DNA of 5,537 bases from Actinomycetes bacterium (GCA_023389315.1 JAEWEQ010000081.1:1-5537); one strand, 5' to 3'; counted from the first letter of the stretch, positions 1 through 5,328 are shown. Numbers and translations: made by a program. The notes: generated from the letters alone by a model not told the origin.

Positions 1-207
1 CTCACCTTGGTGCAGACCCACAAAATCAAGTCCTTCCCGGTGGTTTTAGTGGACTCCAAATACTGGGGTGGCCTAGTGGAGTGGCTGCGAGAAACCATGG
101 TCGAGGACGGTACCATCAGCGCCGAAGATATGGACCTGTTGCATGTGGTGGATACCGCGGAGGAAGCGGTGCAGATCGTGCGGGAGTTTGTGCGCAGCGT
201 CCAATAA
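1..207 (+). CDS. LOG family protein (TIGR00730), 3' end only
   Basis: The frame is open from the first base and ends at TAA 205-207, leaving the last 68 residues of a gene that starts outside the window. The visible part, LTLVQTHKIKSFPVVLV followed by YWGGLVEWLR, then a D/E-rich segment with DLLHVVDTAEEAV, matches my recollection of the C-terminus of actinobacterial LOG-family proteins. These have a lysine-decarboxylase-like Rossmann fold and include nucleoside 5'-monophosphate phosphoribohydrolases of the cytokinin-activation type. The family's diagnostic PGGxGTxxE motif lies upstream of the window, so activity cannot be judged here. The GTG at position 7 is an internal valine, not a start. 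No hairpin or T-run follows the stop. A LOG gene a few genes upstream of DUF3117 also occurs in mycobacteria (Rv1205 and Rv1211, from memory), which supports the call. Confidence 0.82.
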   Translation, partial: LTLVQTHKIKSFPVVLVDSKYWGGLVEWLRETMVEDGTISAEDMDLLHVVDTAEEAVQIVREFVRSVQ

Positions 208-379
208 ACCTTTAATGCTACTACGAACTGTGCCGCTGCCATGCTACGCATCACAGGGTTGGGTAGAATAGGAGGTGAAAGCTGACTGGCGATGGCCCGG
301 GAATCGGCCAAAACCACTGGGATGGACACCCCAGTTTTAGTTCGCCCAGTCGGTCACTTCACAGTTGGAGGAAAAACTG
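208..379 (+). promoter_or_regulatory. DUF3117 promoter and structured leader region
   Basis: This 172-base gap carries several signals. A -10-like TAGAAT lies at 264-269, with no convincing -35 at the usual distance. A nine-base perfect Shine-Dalgarno, AGGAGGTGA, lies at 270-278, about 100 bases before the DUF3117 start. Two small inverted repeats follow: TGGCC 293-297 with GGCCA 306-310, and ACTGGG 316-321 with CCCAGT 330-335. The second runs into TTTT at 335-338 and has a competing CCCAGT copy at 345-350. Two tiny frames cross the region: GTG 275 to TAG 338-340 (21 codons), and CTG 282 to TGA 378-380 (32 codons), whose stop overlaps the DUF3117 ATG. Whether any of these is translated or regulatory is inference. 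Confidence 0.4.
367..371 (+). promoter_or_regulatory. Ribosome binding site of DUF3117 (decides the start)
   Basis: GGAGG at 367-371 lies eight bases before ATG 380. That favours ATG 380 over the in-frame TTG at 365, which overlaps this motif and has no Shine-Dalgarno of its own. Confidence 0.8.
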
Positions 380-547
380 ATGGTTGCAATGAAGCCCCGC
401 ACCGGTGATGGCCCGATGGAAGCTGTACACGAAGGACGCAGCATTGTCATGCGCATCCCCGCCGAAGGTGGCGGACGTTTGGTGTTGGAGCTGAACGCAG
501 AAGAAGCTCAGCAGATGGCAGATGCCCTAGCTGAGGTAATCAAGTAA
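380..547 (+). CDS. DUF3117 domain small protein
   Basis: A 55-residue protein beginning MVAMKPRTGDGPMEA, followed by GRSIVMRIPAEGGGRLVLEL and ending in a short helical segment NAEEAQQMADALAEVIK. This is the whole DUF3117 (PF11314) pattern, a small actinobacterial family including Rv1211 whose function is unknown to me. The length matches the usual 55 or so residues, so the gene looks intact. The ATG at 380 is chosen because of GGAGG eight bases upstream and because the family begins with M-x-A-M-K-P-R. There is no signal peptide or membrane segment, so it is presumably cytoplasmic. It stands alone in its direction, facing the O-methyltransferase gene. A short frame in the leader stops on the overlapping TGATG at this start, which would allow translational coupling if that frame is translated. 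Confidence 0.92.
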   Translation: MVAMKPRTGDGPMEAVHEGRSIVMRIPAEGGGRLVLELNAEEAQQMADALAEVIK

Positions 548-573
548 CTCCCAGGACGCGGCCGGCCAGAGCT

Positions 574-614
574 ATCCAGGCCGGTGCTGGGCGCGATCCA
601 GGCCGGTGCTGGGC
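574..614. repeat. Two tandem copies of a 19-bp direct repeat
   Basis: ATCCAGGCCGGTGCTGGGC occurs at 574-592 and again, identical, at 596-614, a 22-base period with a three-base spacer. Both copies are noncoding, between the stops of the convergent DUF3117 and O-methyltransferase genes. Only two copies are present and there is no array around them. Slippage duplication is the simplest explanation. Confidence 0.9.
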
Positions 615-615
615 A

Positions 616-633
616 TGCCGGTTCCCACCGGCA
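616..633. terminator. Hairpin between convergent genes, possible two-way terminator
   Basis: TGCCGGT at 616-622 pairs perfectly with ACCGGCA at 627-633 around a four-base loop. GCCGG at 641-645 offers an alternative partner for CCGGC 628-632. The stem sits between the DUF3117 stop (547) and the O-methyltransferase stop (653), where a terminator for both strands is expected. There is no T-run on either side, so intrinsic termination is uncertain. Confidence 0.45.
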
Positions 634-652
634 GCTTCCCGCCGGCAGTTAG

Positions 653-1285
653 TCAGCGGCGCACCGCCACCAGCAGCCCGTCGCCCACCGGCAGCAGGTG
701 AGTTAGGAAATTCTCCGACTCTGACAGGTCTTTCACCAACTGGCGCATCGCCACGGTGTCGGGTTCGCGGCGCGCCGGATCTGCCACCTGCCCTTGCCAC
801 AGGGCGTGCGCGATCACCAAAATCCCGCCGCGCCGCAGCATGCGTTCAGCATGTTCGACATACAGCGCATTCTGGGCGGGATCAGCATCGATGAACACCA
901 AATCGTAGGCGCGCGCCGCCATGCGCGGCAACACGTCTAAAGCCTTACCGGTGATCAGGCGAGTACGGGGCGAACGCATACCGGCAGCAGCGAAAGCCGC
1001 CCGCGCCACCCGGTGGTATTCACTTTCCGCATCAATGGTGGTTAGCACCGCATCGTCACTCATGCCCGCCAGTAGCCAAAGGCCAGACACTCCGGTGCCG
1101 GTACCAACTTCCGCCACCGCTTTGGCGCCACAACTGGCAGCCAACATCCGCAAAGCCGCGCCAGTGCCGGGGGAAACCGGTGGGCACCCCAACTCCGAGG
1201 CCTGCGCCCTGGTGGCAGTGAGGATATCGCCCTCGGGGATGAAATCCTCGCAGTAGGACCAGCTCAGAGCCTTGTCGGCACTCAT
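653..1285 (-). CDS. SAM-dependent O-methyltransferase, sigE-locus type (COG4122)
   Basis: A 210-residue class I methyltransferase of the COMT/CCoAOMT-like family, predicted to transfer a methyl group from S-adenosylmethionine; the acceptor is unknown. Motif I is EVGTGTGVSG at residues 59-68. D85 in LTTIDAE is the expected ribose-contacting acid. FIDAD at 131-135 is the motif that normally supplies the first metal ligand, and the protein ends with GDGLLVAV. The Asp-Asn pair that usually completes the divalent-metal site is Ala159-His160 here (LVIAHALWQG), so metal-dependent chemistry is doubtful. As I recall, Rv1220c also lacks that pair, so this is probably a subfamily trait. Length and motif order fit Rv1220c (about 215 residues). 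ATG 1285 is supported by GAGG five bases upstream on the minus strand. The gene is divergent from tatB, where mycobacteria have sigE. Confidence 0.9.
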   Translation of the reverse strand: MSADKALSWSYCEDFIPEGDILTATRAQASELGCPPVSPGTGAALRMLAASCGAKAVAEVGTGTGVSGLWLLAGMSDDAVLTTIDAESEYHRVARAAFAAAGMRSPRTRLITGKALDVLPRMAARAYDLVFIDADPAQNALYVEHAERMLRRGGILVIAHALWQGQVADPARREPDTVAMRQLVKDLSESENFLTHLLPVGDGLLVAVRR

Positions 1286-1418
1286 CGCGACCTCGTTTCC
1301 TGTTGAGTTTTGGCAAATCGATTCAGCCAGCTTGCGTAGTTGGTACTAGTTTAGCCGCAACCGGGTTGCATACACACCGATGCCGGCATAATAAAGCGCG
1401 TTTGCATACAATGAAGCC
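1286..1418. promoter_or_regulatory. Divergent promoter region, O-methyltransferase / tatB
   Basis: The 133-base gap drives both genes. On the minus strand, GAGG at 1291-1294 is the ribosome site of the O-methyltransferase. A -10-like TAAACT (complement of 1348-1353) could serve it, but its -35 is poor. On the tatB side, TTGCATACA occurs twice, at 1366-1374 and 1402-1410, 36 bases apart. The perfect palindrome ATGCCGGCAT at 1380-1389 lies between them. Their placement over the tatB promoter suggests an operator, but no regulator family is recognised. Confidence 0.5.
1407..1412 (+). promoter_or_regulatory. -10 element of tatB, leaderless arrangement
   Basis: TACAAT at 1407-1412 is followed by exactly six bases and then ATG 1419, which puts the expected transcription start on the A of the start codon. 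No Shine-Dalgarno-like sequence precedes the ATG. Together these suggest a leaderless mRNA, common in Actinomycetota. The -35 position (about 1384-1389) falls in the palindrome and does not resemble TTGACA. Confidence 0.55.
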
Positions 1419-2024
1419 ATGTTTGGAATTAGCGGGCCCGAAATTCTGGTCATTTTCGTGGTGCTACTGGTCATCATTGGCCCTTCGCGCCTCCCGGAAG
1501 TGACCGCCACCCTCACCAAATGGGTGAAGAATGCCCGCGTGCAACTGACCAAACTTAAATCCAGTTTGGATGACGAAGTTGGCGAAGACTTGCGCAACCT
1601 GGACCTGTCGGTGCTCAACGTGCGCCAGTACGATCCGCGCAACATCATCCGCCAAGCGGTGCAAGAAGAAATGGAAGAATGGCGCCAACTGGTAAATCCG
1701 TTGGCACCGGCGAAGAAGTCCGCGACCGGGAAGCCCGGTACCAAGGACGCCACCGAAGTGACCGTCACCGCCCCGCCCTCGTCGGAAAAACCTGGCGCCA
1801 CACCCGCCGCGCCGGCCACCAGCATGGGGCCCGGTTCGGTGGTGCAGCCAGCGGCGGGGGAGGCGGCGACCCGGCGGGTACAAGCCGGGGCTTACCGCGC
1901 TTCCACGCGGGATGAAGCCATCGCCGCGTGGTTCTCCCACCAGCGCAAACGCCGCGGTTTCGGCTCACGCGCCCCGCAGTTATCCCACCGCGCGCGGGTG
2001 CTGCGTCAGTCCCGGAACCGTTAA
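1419..2024 (+). CDS. tatB: Sec-independent protein translocase TatB
   Basis: A 201-residue protein predicted to be the TatB receptor subunit, which with TatC binds twin-arginine signal peptides for export of folded proteins. It begins MFGISGPEILVIFVV. Residues 7-20 form the single short N-terminal membrane helix, with E8 and the hinge G21-P22 at the same positions as in E. coli TatB. The amphipathic helix follows (RLPEVTATLTKWVKNAR, residues 24-40), then a charged helical stretch to about residue 92. After that come a Pro/Ala/Thr-rich low-complexity region (about 95-155) and an Arg-rich tail (about 157-201). The MFGI start and longer tail favour TatB over TatA. No tatA or tatC is in the window. 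The gene appears leaderless, faces mrp, and has no htrA, rseA or sigE upstream, unlike the mycobacterial locus. Confidence 0.9.
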   Translation: MFGISGPEILVIFVVLLVIIGPSRLPEVTATLTKWVKNARVQLTKLKSSLDDEVGEDLRNLDLSVLNVRQYDPRNIIRQAVQEEMEEWRQLVNPLAPAKKSATGKPGTKDATEVTVTAPPSSEKPGATPAAPATSMGPGSVVQPAAGEAATRRVQAGAYRASTRDEAIAAWFSHQRKRRGFGSRAPQLSHRARVLRQSRNR

Positions 2025-2053
2025 GGGCGAGGACGGCCAGACCGCCCTCGCCC
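2025..2053. terminator. Strong hairpin after tatB, likely two-way terminator
   Basis: GGGCGAGG at 2025-2032, directly after the tatB stop, pairs perfectly with CCTCGCCC at 2046-2053. Three more pairs (2034-2036 with 2042-2044) form above one A-C mismatch. The stem ends 19 bases beyond the mrp stop on the other strand, so it can serve both convergent genes. A proper T-run is lacking, as is common in high-GC actinobacteria. Confidence 0.65.
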
Positions 2054-2072
2054 CACGCTGCGATAAATCCAA

Positions 2073-3191
2073 CTACAGCGGGGTAACGCCCAACTGCATG
2101 CCGGAAAGCCCGCGGGCGCGGTGACCGAGTTTGCGCGCCAGCTCCTGCAATACCGCGGCCGAGTCGCCCTCGCCCAAAACCGCCGGACGGCCCTGGTCAC
2201 CGCCTTCGCGCAGCGCCACGTCCAACGGCACCTGTGCCAACACTGGCACTTCGTAACCCAGCTGGGTGGACAGGCGGGATGCCACCATCTGGCCACCGCC
2301 CTCGCCAAACAGGTTCAGCTTCGACCCGTCGGGCTGAGGCAGGTAGGACATGTTCTCCACCACCCCAATGACACGCTGGTGGGTTTGCCCGGCGATGGAA
2401 CCGGCGCGTTCAGCTACTTCCGCGGCCGCCACCTGCGGGGTGGTGACCAGCAGGATCTCCGCGTGCGGAATCAGCTGGGGGATGGAGATCGCCACGTCGC
2501 CCGTGCCCGGGGGCAGGTCCAGCAGCAACACGTCCAAATCCCCCCAGAATACGTCCGCCAGGAACTGTTGGATGGCGCGGTGCAACATCGGCCCGCGCCA
2601 CACCACTGCCTGACCGTCGGGCACGAACATGCCGATTGACATGACCTTCACGTCGTGGGCGACGGGGGGAATGATCATCCCGTCAATCACCGTGGGCTCG
2701 TGCTCCACACCCATCATGCGGGGAATGGAGAAGCCGTAAATGTCAGCATCTACCACCCCAACTTTGAGGCCCTGCGCCGCCAATCCGGCCGCCAGGTTCG
2801 CTGTCACTGAGGACTTACCGACCCCGCCTTTACCGGAGGTCACCGCGATCACGCGGGTTAGGTTACCGGGCTTGGCGAAGGGGATTTCTCGTTCCGCCAC
2901 ACCGCCGTTTAGCTGCTCACGCAAAGCTTTGCGTTGTTCCTCATTCATCACCGACATGGTGACGTTGACATCGTCCACCCCGTCGATTTGCAGCAGGCGG
3001 TTAGTGACATCCTTGGTGATAGTGGCTTTGAGGGGGCAACCGGCGGTGGTGAGCAAAATGGTTACGTTAACGCTGGTGCCGTCGATGGTGATGGTGTCAA
3101 CCATATTCAGTTCGGTGATGGGGCGGCGGATCTCCGGATCCATCACGTCATCGAGGGCAGAGCGGATTTCAGCTTCGGTGACTTTATTCAT
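2073..3191 (-). CDS. mrp: Mrp/ApbC family P-loop ATPase, Fe-S cluster carrier type
   Basis: A 372-residue cytosolic protein of the Mrp/NBP35 family, predicted to carry or transfer Fe-S clusters in an ATP-dependent way. Residues 1-80 form the MIP18/DUF59 domain with the conserved TTAGCPLKAT around C52. A linker of about 30 residues leads to the ParA/MinD-like ATPase: deviant Walker A SGKGGVGKS (119-127, K121 and K126), switch VDADIYG (147-153), Walker B DLPPGTGD (225-232), VVENMSYL (277-284) and FGEGGG (295-300). The CPxC pair usually found just after ENMSY is absent; that stretch reads PQPDGSKLNL and C52 is the only cysteine. Mycobacterial and streptomycete Mrp also lack it, as I recall. ATG 3191 is chosen because the family begins at this helix; ATG 3200 (375 residues) is also possible. 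An open extension upstream to 3320 lacks family resemblance. Confidence 0.93.
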   Translation of the reverse strand: MNKVTEAEIRSALDDVMDPEIRRPITELNMVDTITIDGTSVNVTILLTTAGCPLKATITKDVTNRLLQIDGVDDVNVTMSVMNEEQRKALREQLNGGVAEREIPFAKPGNLTRVIAVTSGKGGVGKSSVTANLAAGLAAQGLKVGVVDADIYGFSIPRMMGVEHEPTVIDGMIIPPVAHDVKVMSIGMFVPDGQAVVWRGPMLHRAIQQFLADVFWGDLDVLLLDLPPGTGDVAISIPQLIPHAEILLVTTPQVAAAEVAERAGSIAGQTHQRVIGVVENMSYLPQPDGSKLNLFGEGGGQMVASRLSTQLGYEVPVLAQVPLDVALREGGDQGRPAVLGEGDSAAVLQELARKLGHRARGLSGMQLGVTPL

Positions 3192-3288
3192 AGCTCCCAT
3201 CCTAGACGCTATGGCGGCGAACAACATTTTCAGGCGTAAGCTACAAGGGCAATATCGAAGCGTATCGAGGTTCAGCAGGAGAGCGTCG
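3192..3288. promoter_or_regulatory. Divergent promoter region, mrp / acyltransferase
   Basis: The 97-base gap must hold promoters for both genes. On the plus strand, TTTTCA at 3227-3232 and CAATAT at 3250-3255 are 17 bases apart, a weak but correctly spaced -35/-10 candidate for the acyltransferase. TATCGA occurs at 3254-3259 and 3264-3269, exactly ten bases apart, which could be a direct-repeat operator or chance. No convincing minus-strand promoter for mrp stands out. Confidence 0.3.
3277..3283 (+). promoter_or_regulatory. Ribosome binding site deciding the acyltransferase start
   Basis: AGGAGAG at 3277-3283 lies five bases before GTG 3289 (seven from its AGGAG core). It marks GTG 3289 as the start and argues against the ATG at 2740 and the GTG at 3328, neither of which is needed by the domain. 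Confidence 0.8.
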
Positions 3289-5265
3289 GTGAGTCGTTCA
3301 ACCACCAGCCACAGCGGCACCCAGCCGGTGAAAGCGAAACCCGCACACCGCCCTCGTAGCCGCCGAATCCGCGGCCTAGATGGGGTCCGCGCCCTCGCCG
3401 CCAGCGCCGTCCTGGGCTACCACCTATTCCCCTCCGTGGTGAAGGGCGGGTTCCTGGGGGTGGACGTGTTCTTCGTCCTGTCCGGTTTCCTCATCACTGC
3501 GCTCCTTATTCGCGAGTATGATCACACCGGTGGCATCGCTCTGGGGCAGTTTTGGCTGCGGCGCGTGCGGCGCCTCCTCCCAGCGGTCGCCCTGATGGCG
3601 ATGGTCACTTTGCTGGTGGCCGGATTCCTCAGTGAAGATCTGTTGGCTGGCATCGGGCTGCAGTTCGCCGCAGTGGTGACGTTCCTCTACAACTGGGTGG
3701 AGATTTGGCGCGGCGCCTCGTATTTTGATCACGCTAATCCGCGGCTGTGGACCAACGTTTGGTCTTTGGCCGTGGAGCAACAGTTTTACCTGATCTGGCC
3801 CCTAATCGTGGTCGTGGCAATGCTTTTGCACCGGCACTGGCGCTGGGTGATACCACTGGTATTGGCACTGGCTTCCAGCTCTTGGATGGCTTACCTGATC
3901 ATCGGGTCTACTGATTTCACCCGCGCCTACCAGGGCAGCGACTCCCACGCGTTCGGACTGATGCTAGGCGCCACGGTGGCGTTCTTATCCCCCTACGCTT
4001 TGAGCGCAAAATACCCGCGCATCCGGTGGCTTGATGCCTGCTTCCGTGGTTTCTTCGCCTGGCTGGGACTACTGGCCGTGGGGGTAGGTTTCTTCCTGAT
4101 TCCCGATAACCAAGCCTGGGTCTTCCCCTGGGGAACCCTGCTGGTGTGCCTCGCCACCTTAGGTGTCATCCAAGGTGTGCTACCCACCGTGGACGGGCGA
4201 ATGGGCCCGGGCCGGGGCCTGGCGGCAATATTGGACACCGCCCCGCTGCGCTGGGTGGGGGAGCGCTCCTACGGGATCTACCTTTGGCACTGGCCAGTGT
4301 GGGTGATTCTCACCCACAAGTTCCCCACGCTGCACCCCGGTTGGGTGGCCCTGGTGGTAGTTTCGGTATCAGTAGTGGCTGCCGCCCTGTCGTTCCGGTA
4401 CGTGGAAACCCCCATGCGCCGCCACGGCATCGCTAACACCTTCCAATCCTGGCTAGGCCGCCCCTGGGATCGTGCGCAGCGGCAAGACAATACCGCGCTG
4501 GCGTGGCTGCGCCTGCTGACCCCCGTGGGGGTGAGCATTCTGATGGTGGGAACCATGGCCGGGATGATTGCCTCGGCCCCCACCCAAACCAGTGCGCAGC
4601 GTCTGGTGGAGGCCGGCCGCCAAGCGCTTAACGACTCCAGTGCCTCGCCCGCCACCGCCGCGCCCACCGACCAACCCAAGGCGGGGCAGCCAACTGCCAC
4701 CCCGTCCTCGGCAATGACTCCCACACCCACCCCCACGCCCGCCTTCGCGGTCCCACCCACGGGGGAGAACGTGACGGTGATTGGGGACTCGGTTACTTTG
4801 GCATCGGCCCTCGCGCTGCAAGAAAAACTACCGCAGATCAGTATTGACGCCGAAGTGTCGCGCTCCATCATTGCTGGCACGCAGATCCTGCGCGACCAGA
4901 TTGCTGCCGGCAGTTGCCGCCCCTACGTGGTACTGGGACTGACCACCAACACCATGCTGGTTCCCGAGCAACTCGAAGAGGTACTGGAACTAGTGGGCCC
5001 CGATCGGCGCCTGATTCTGGTCACCGGGTTCGGGCCGGCGCGCGATGACTGGATTTTCGACTCCAACGAAGTGATCCACGAGTTCGTCAAAGCCCACCCT
5101 GAGCGCGTCGCCATAGCGGACTGGGCGGGGGCCATTGAGCCCCACACGGAGCACCTGGCTTCCGACTTCGTACACCCCGACCAAGATGGTGGAGCGATCT
5201 ACGCGCAGGTCATTAAAGCCGCTTTGGAGGAGTTCCAAAAACCGGTGGCTGCGCCCGCGCGCTAG
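3289..5265 (+). CDS. OatA-like membrane O-acyltransferase with C-terminal SGNH domain
   Basis: A 658-residue two-domain protein. Residues 29-395 are an acyltransferase-3 (COG1835) membrane domain of about ten hydrophobic segments: GLDGVRALA (29-37), H45 in GYHLFP, GVDVFFVLSGFLIT (57-70), the basic LRRVRRLLP (90-98) and WSLAVEQQFYLIWP (158-171). A further membrane helix lies at about 409-428. A Ser/Thr/Pro/Ala-rich linker (about 437-491) carries a run of TP repeats. The outer-face SGNH esterase-like domain follows: GDSV with catalytic S501, GLTTNT (550-555, oxyanion-hole block), and DFVHP with D626 and H629. This layout matches OatA-type enzymes that pass acetyl groups across the membrane to peptidoglycan muramic acid or another surface glycan; the true acceptor is unproven. 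All catalytic blocks look intact. GTG 3289 has a strong ribosome site. It lies between mrp and DUF1003, which I recall as close neighbours in other actinobacteria. Confidence 0.88.
   Translation: MSRSTTSHSGTQPVKAKPAHRPRSRRIRGLDGVRALAASAVLGYHLFPSVVKGGFLGVDVFFVLSGFLITALLIREYDHTGGIALGQFWLRRVRRLLPAVALMAMVTLLVAGFLSEDLLAGIGLQFAAVVTFLYNWVEIWRGASYFDHANPRLWTNVWSLAVEQQFYLIWPLIVVVAMLLHRHWRWVIPLVLALASSSWMAYLIIGSTDFTRAYQGSDSHAFGLMLGATVAFLSPYALSAKYPRIRWLDACFRGFFAWLGLLAVGVGFFLIPDNQAWVFPWGTLLVCLATLGVIQGVLPTVDGRMGPGRGLAAILDTAPLRWVGERSYGIYLWHWPVWVILTHKFPTLHPGWVALVVVSVSVVAAALSFRYVETPMRRHGIANTFQSWLGRPWDRAQRQDNTALAWLRLLTPVGVSILMVGTMAGMIASAPTQTSAQRLVEAGRQALNDSSASPATAAPTDQPKAGQPTATPSSAMTPTPTPTPAFAVPPTGENVTVIGDSVTLASALALQEKLPQISIDAEVSRSIIAGTQILRDQIAAGSCRPYVVLGLTTNTMLVPEQLEEVLELVGPDRRLILVTGFGPARDDWIFDSNEVIHEFVKAHPERVAIADWAGAIEPHTEHLASDFVHPDQDGGAIYAQVIKAALEEFQKPVAAPAR
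4707..4743 (+). repeat. Low-complexity Thr-Pro coding repeat in acyltransferase linker
   Basis: The DNA repeats CCCACA/CCCCCA-like hexamers and encodes alternating Thr and Pro in the linker before the SGNH domain. It is probably a flexible wall-spanning spacer, and such tracts can vary in length between strains. Confidence 0.7.
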
Positions 5266-5328
5266 TCGGGGGAAGGGCAGAGTCGATTACACGTAAGGCT
5301 CACGCCGGGTGCGCCCGCACGCTAGTCG
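5250..5328. repeat. Pair of 19-bp near-identical repeats flanking the gene junction
   Basis: TGCGCCCGC[G/A]CGCTAGTCG occurs at 5250-5268 (G) and 5310-5328 (A), a 60-base period with one mismatch in 19. Copy 1 holds the acyltransferase stop TAG 5263-5265. Copy 2 holds CTA 5322-5324, the DUF1003 stop on the minus strand. Both copies encode Ala-Pro-Ala-Arg-stop in the acyltransferase frame. Confidence 0.9.

Noticed and set aside
365..379. TTG 365 as the start of DUF3117 (60 residues).
   Set aside because: It overlaps the Shine-Dalgarno that serves ATG 380, and the family starts at the M-x-A-M-K-P-R motif.
574..614. Possible CRISPR or attachment-site repeat.
   Set aside because: There are only two copies with a three-base spacer, and no cas, integrase or tRNA gene is nearby, so neither a CRISPR array nor an att site is supported.
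2121..2639. Long plus-strand frame (172 codons) inside mrp, rich in His, Gln and Arg.
   Set aside because: It is a frame shadow of mrp in GC-rich DNA, with no recognisable domain and no ribosome site.
2740..3288. Open frame that would extend the acyltransferase upstream to an 841-residue protein starting at ATG 2740.
   Set aside because: The extra 183 codons lie antisense to the well-conserved mrp gene and have Ser/Thr/Arg-rich shadow-type composition. The acyltransferase family begins near GLDGVRALA, and GTG 3289 has a strong ribosome site.
3192..3320. N-terminal extension of mrp to an upstream start at 3320.
   Set aside because: The added residues show no resemblance to the DUF59 domain and would run over the ribosome site and start of the divergent acyltransferase. 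Mrp of 372 residues from ATG 3191 is the normal length.
4278..4880. 200-codon minus-strand frame under the acyltransferase.
   Set aside because: Its composition mirrors the membrane and Pro/Thr segments of the real gene on the other strand. No motif is visible, and it crosses the conserved acyltransferase and SGNH boundary.
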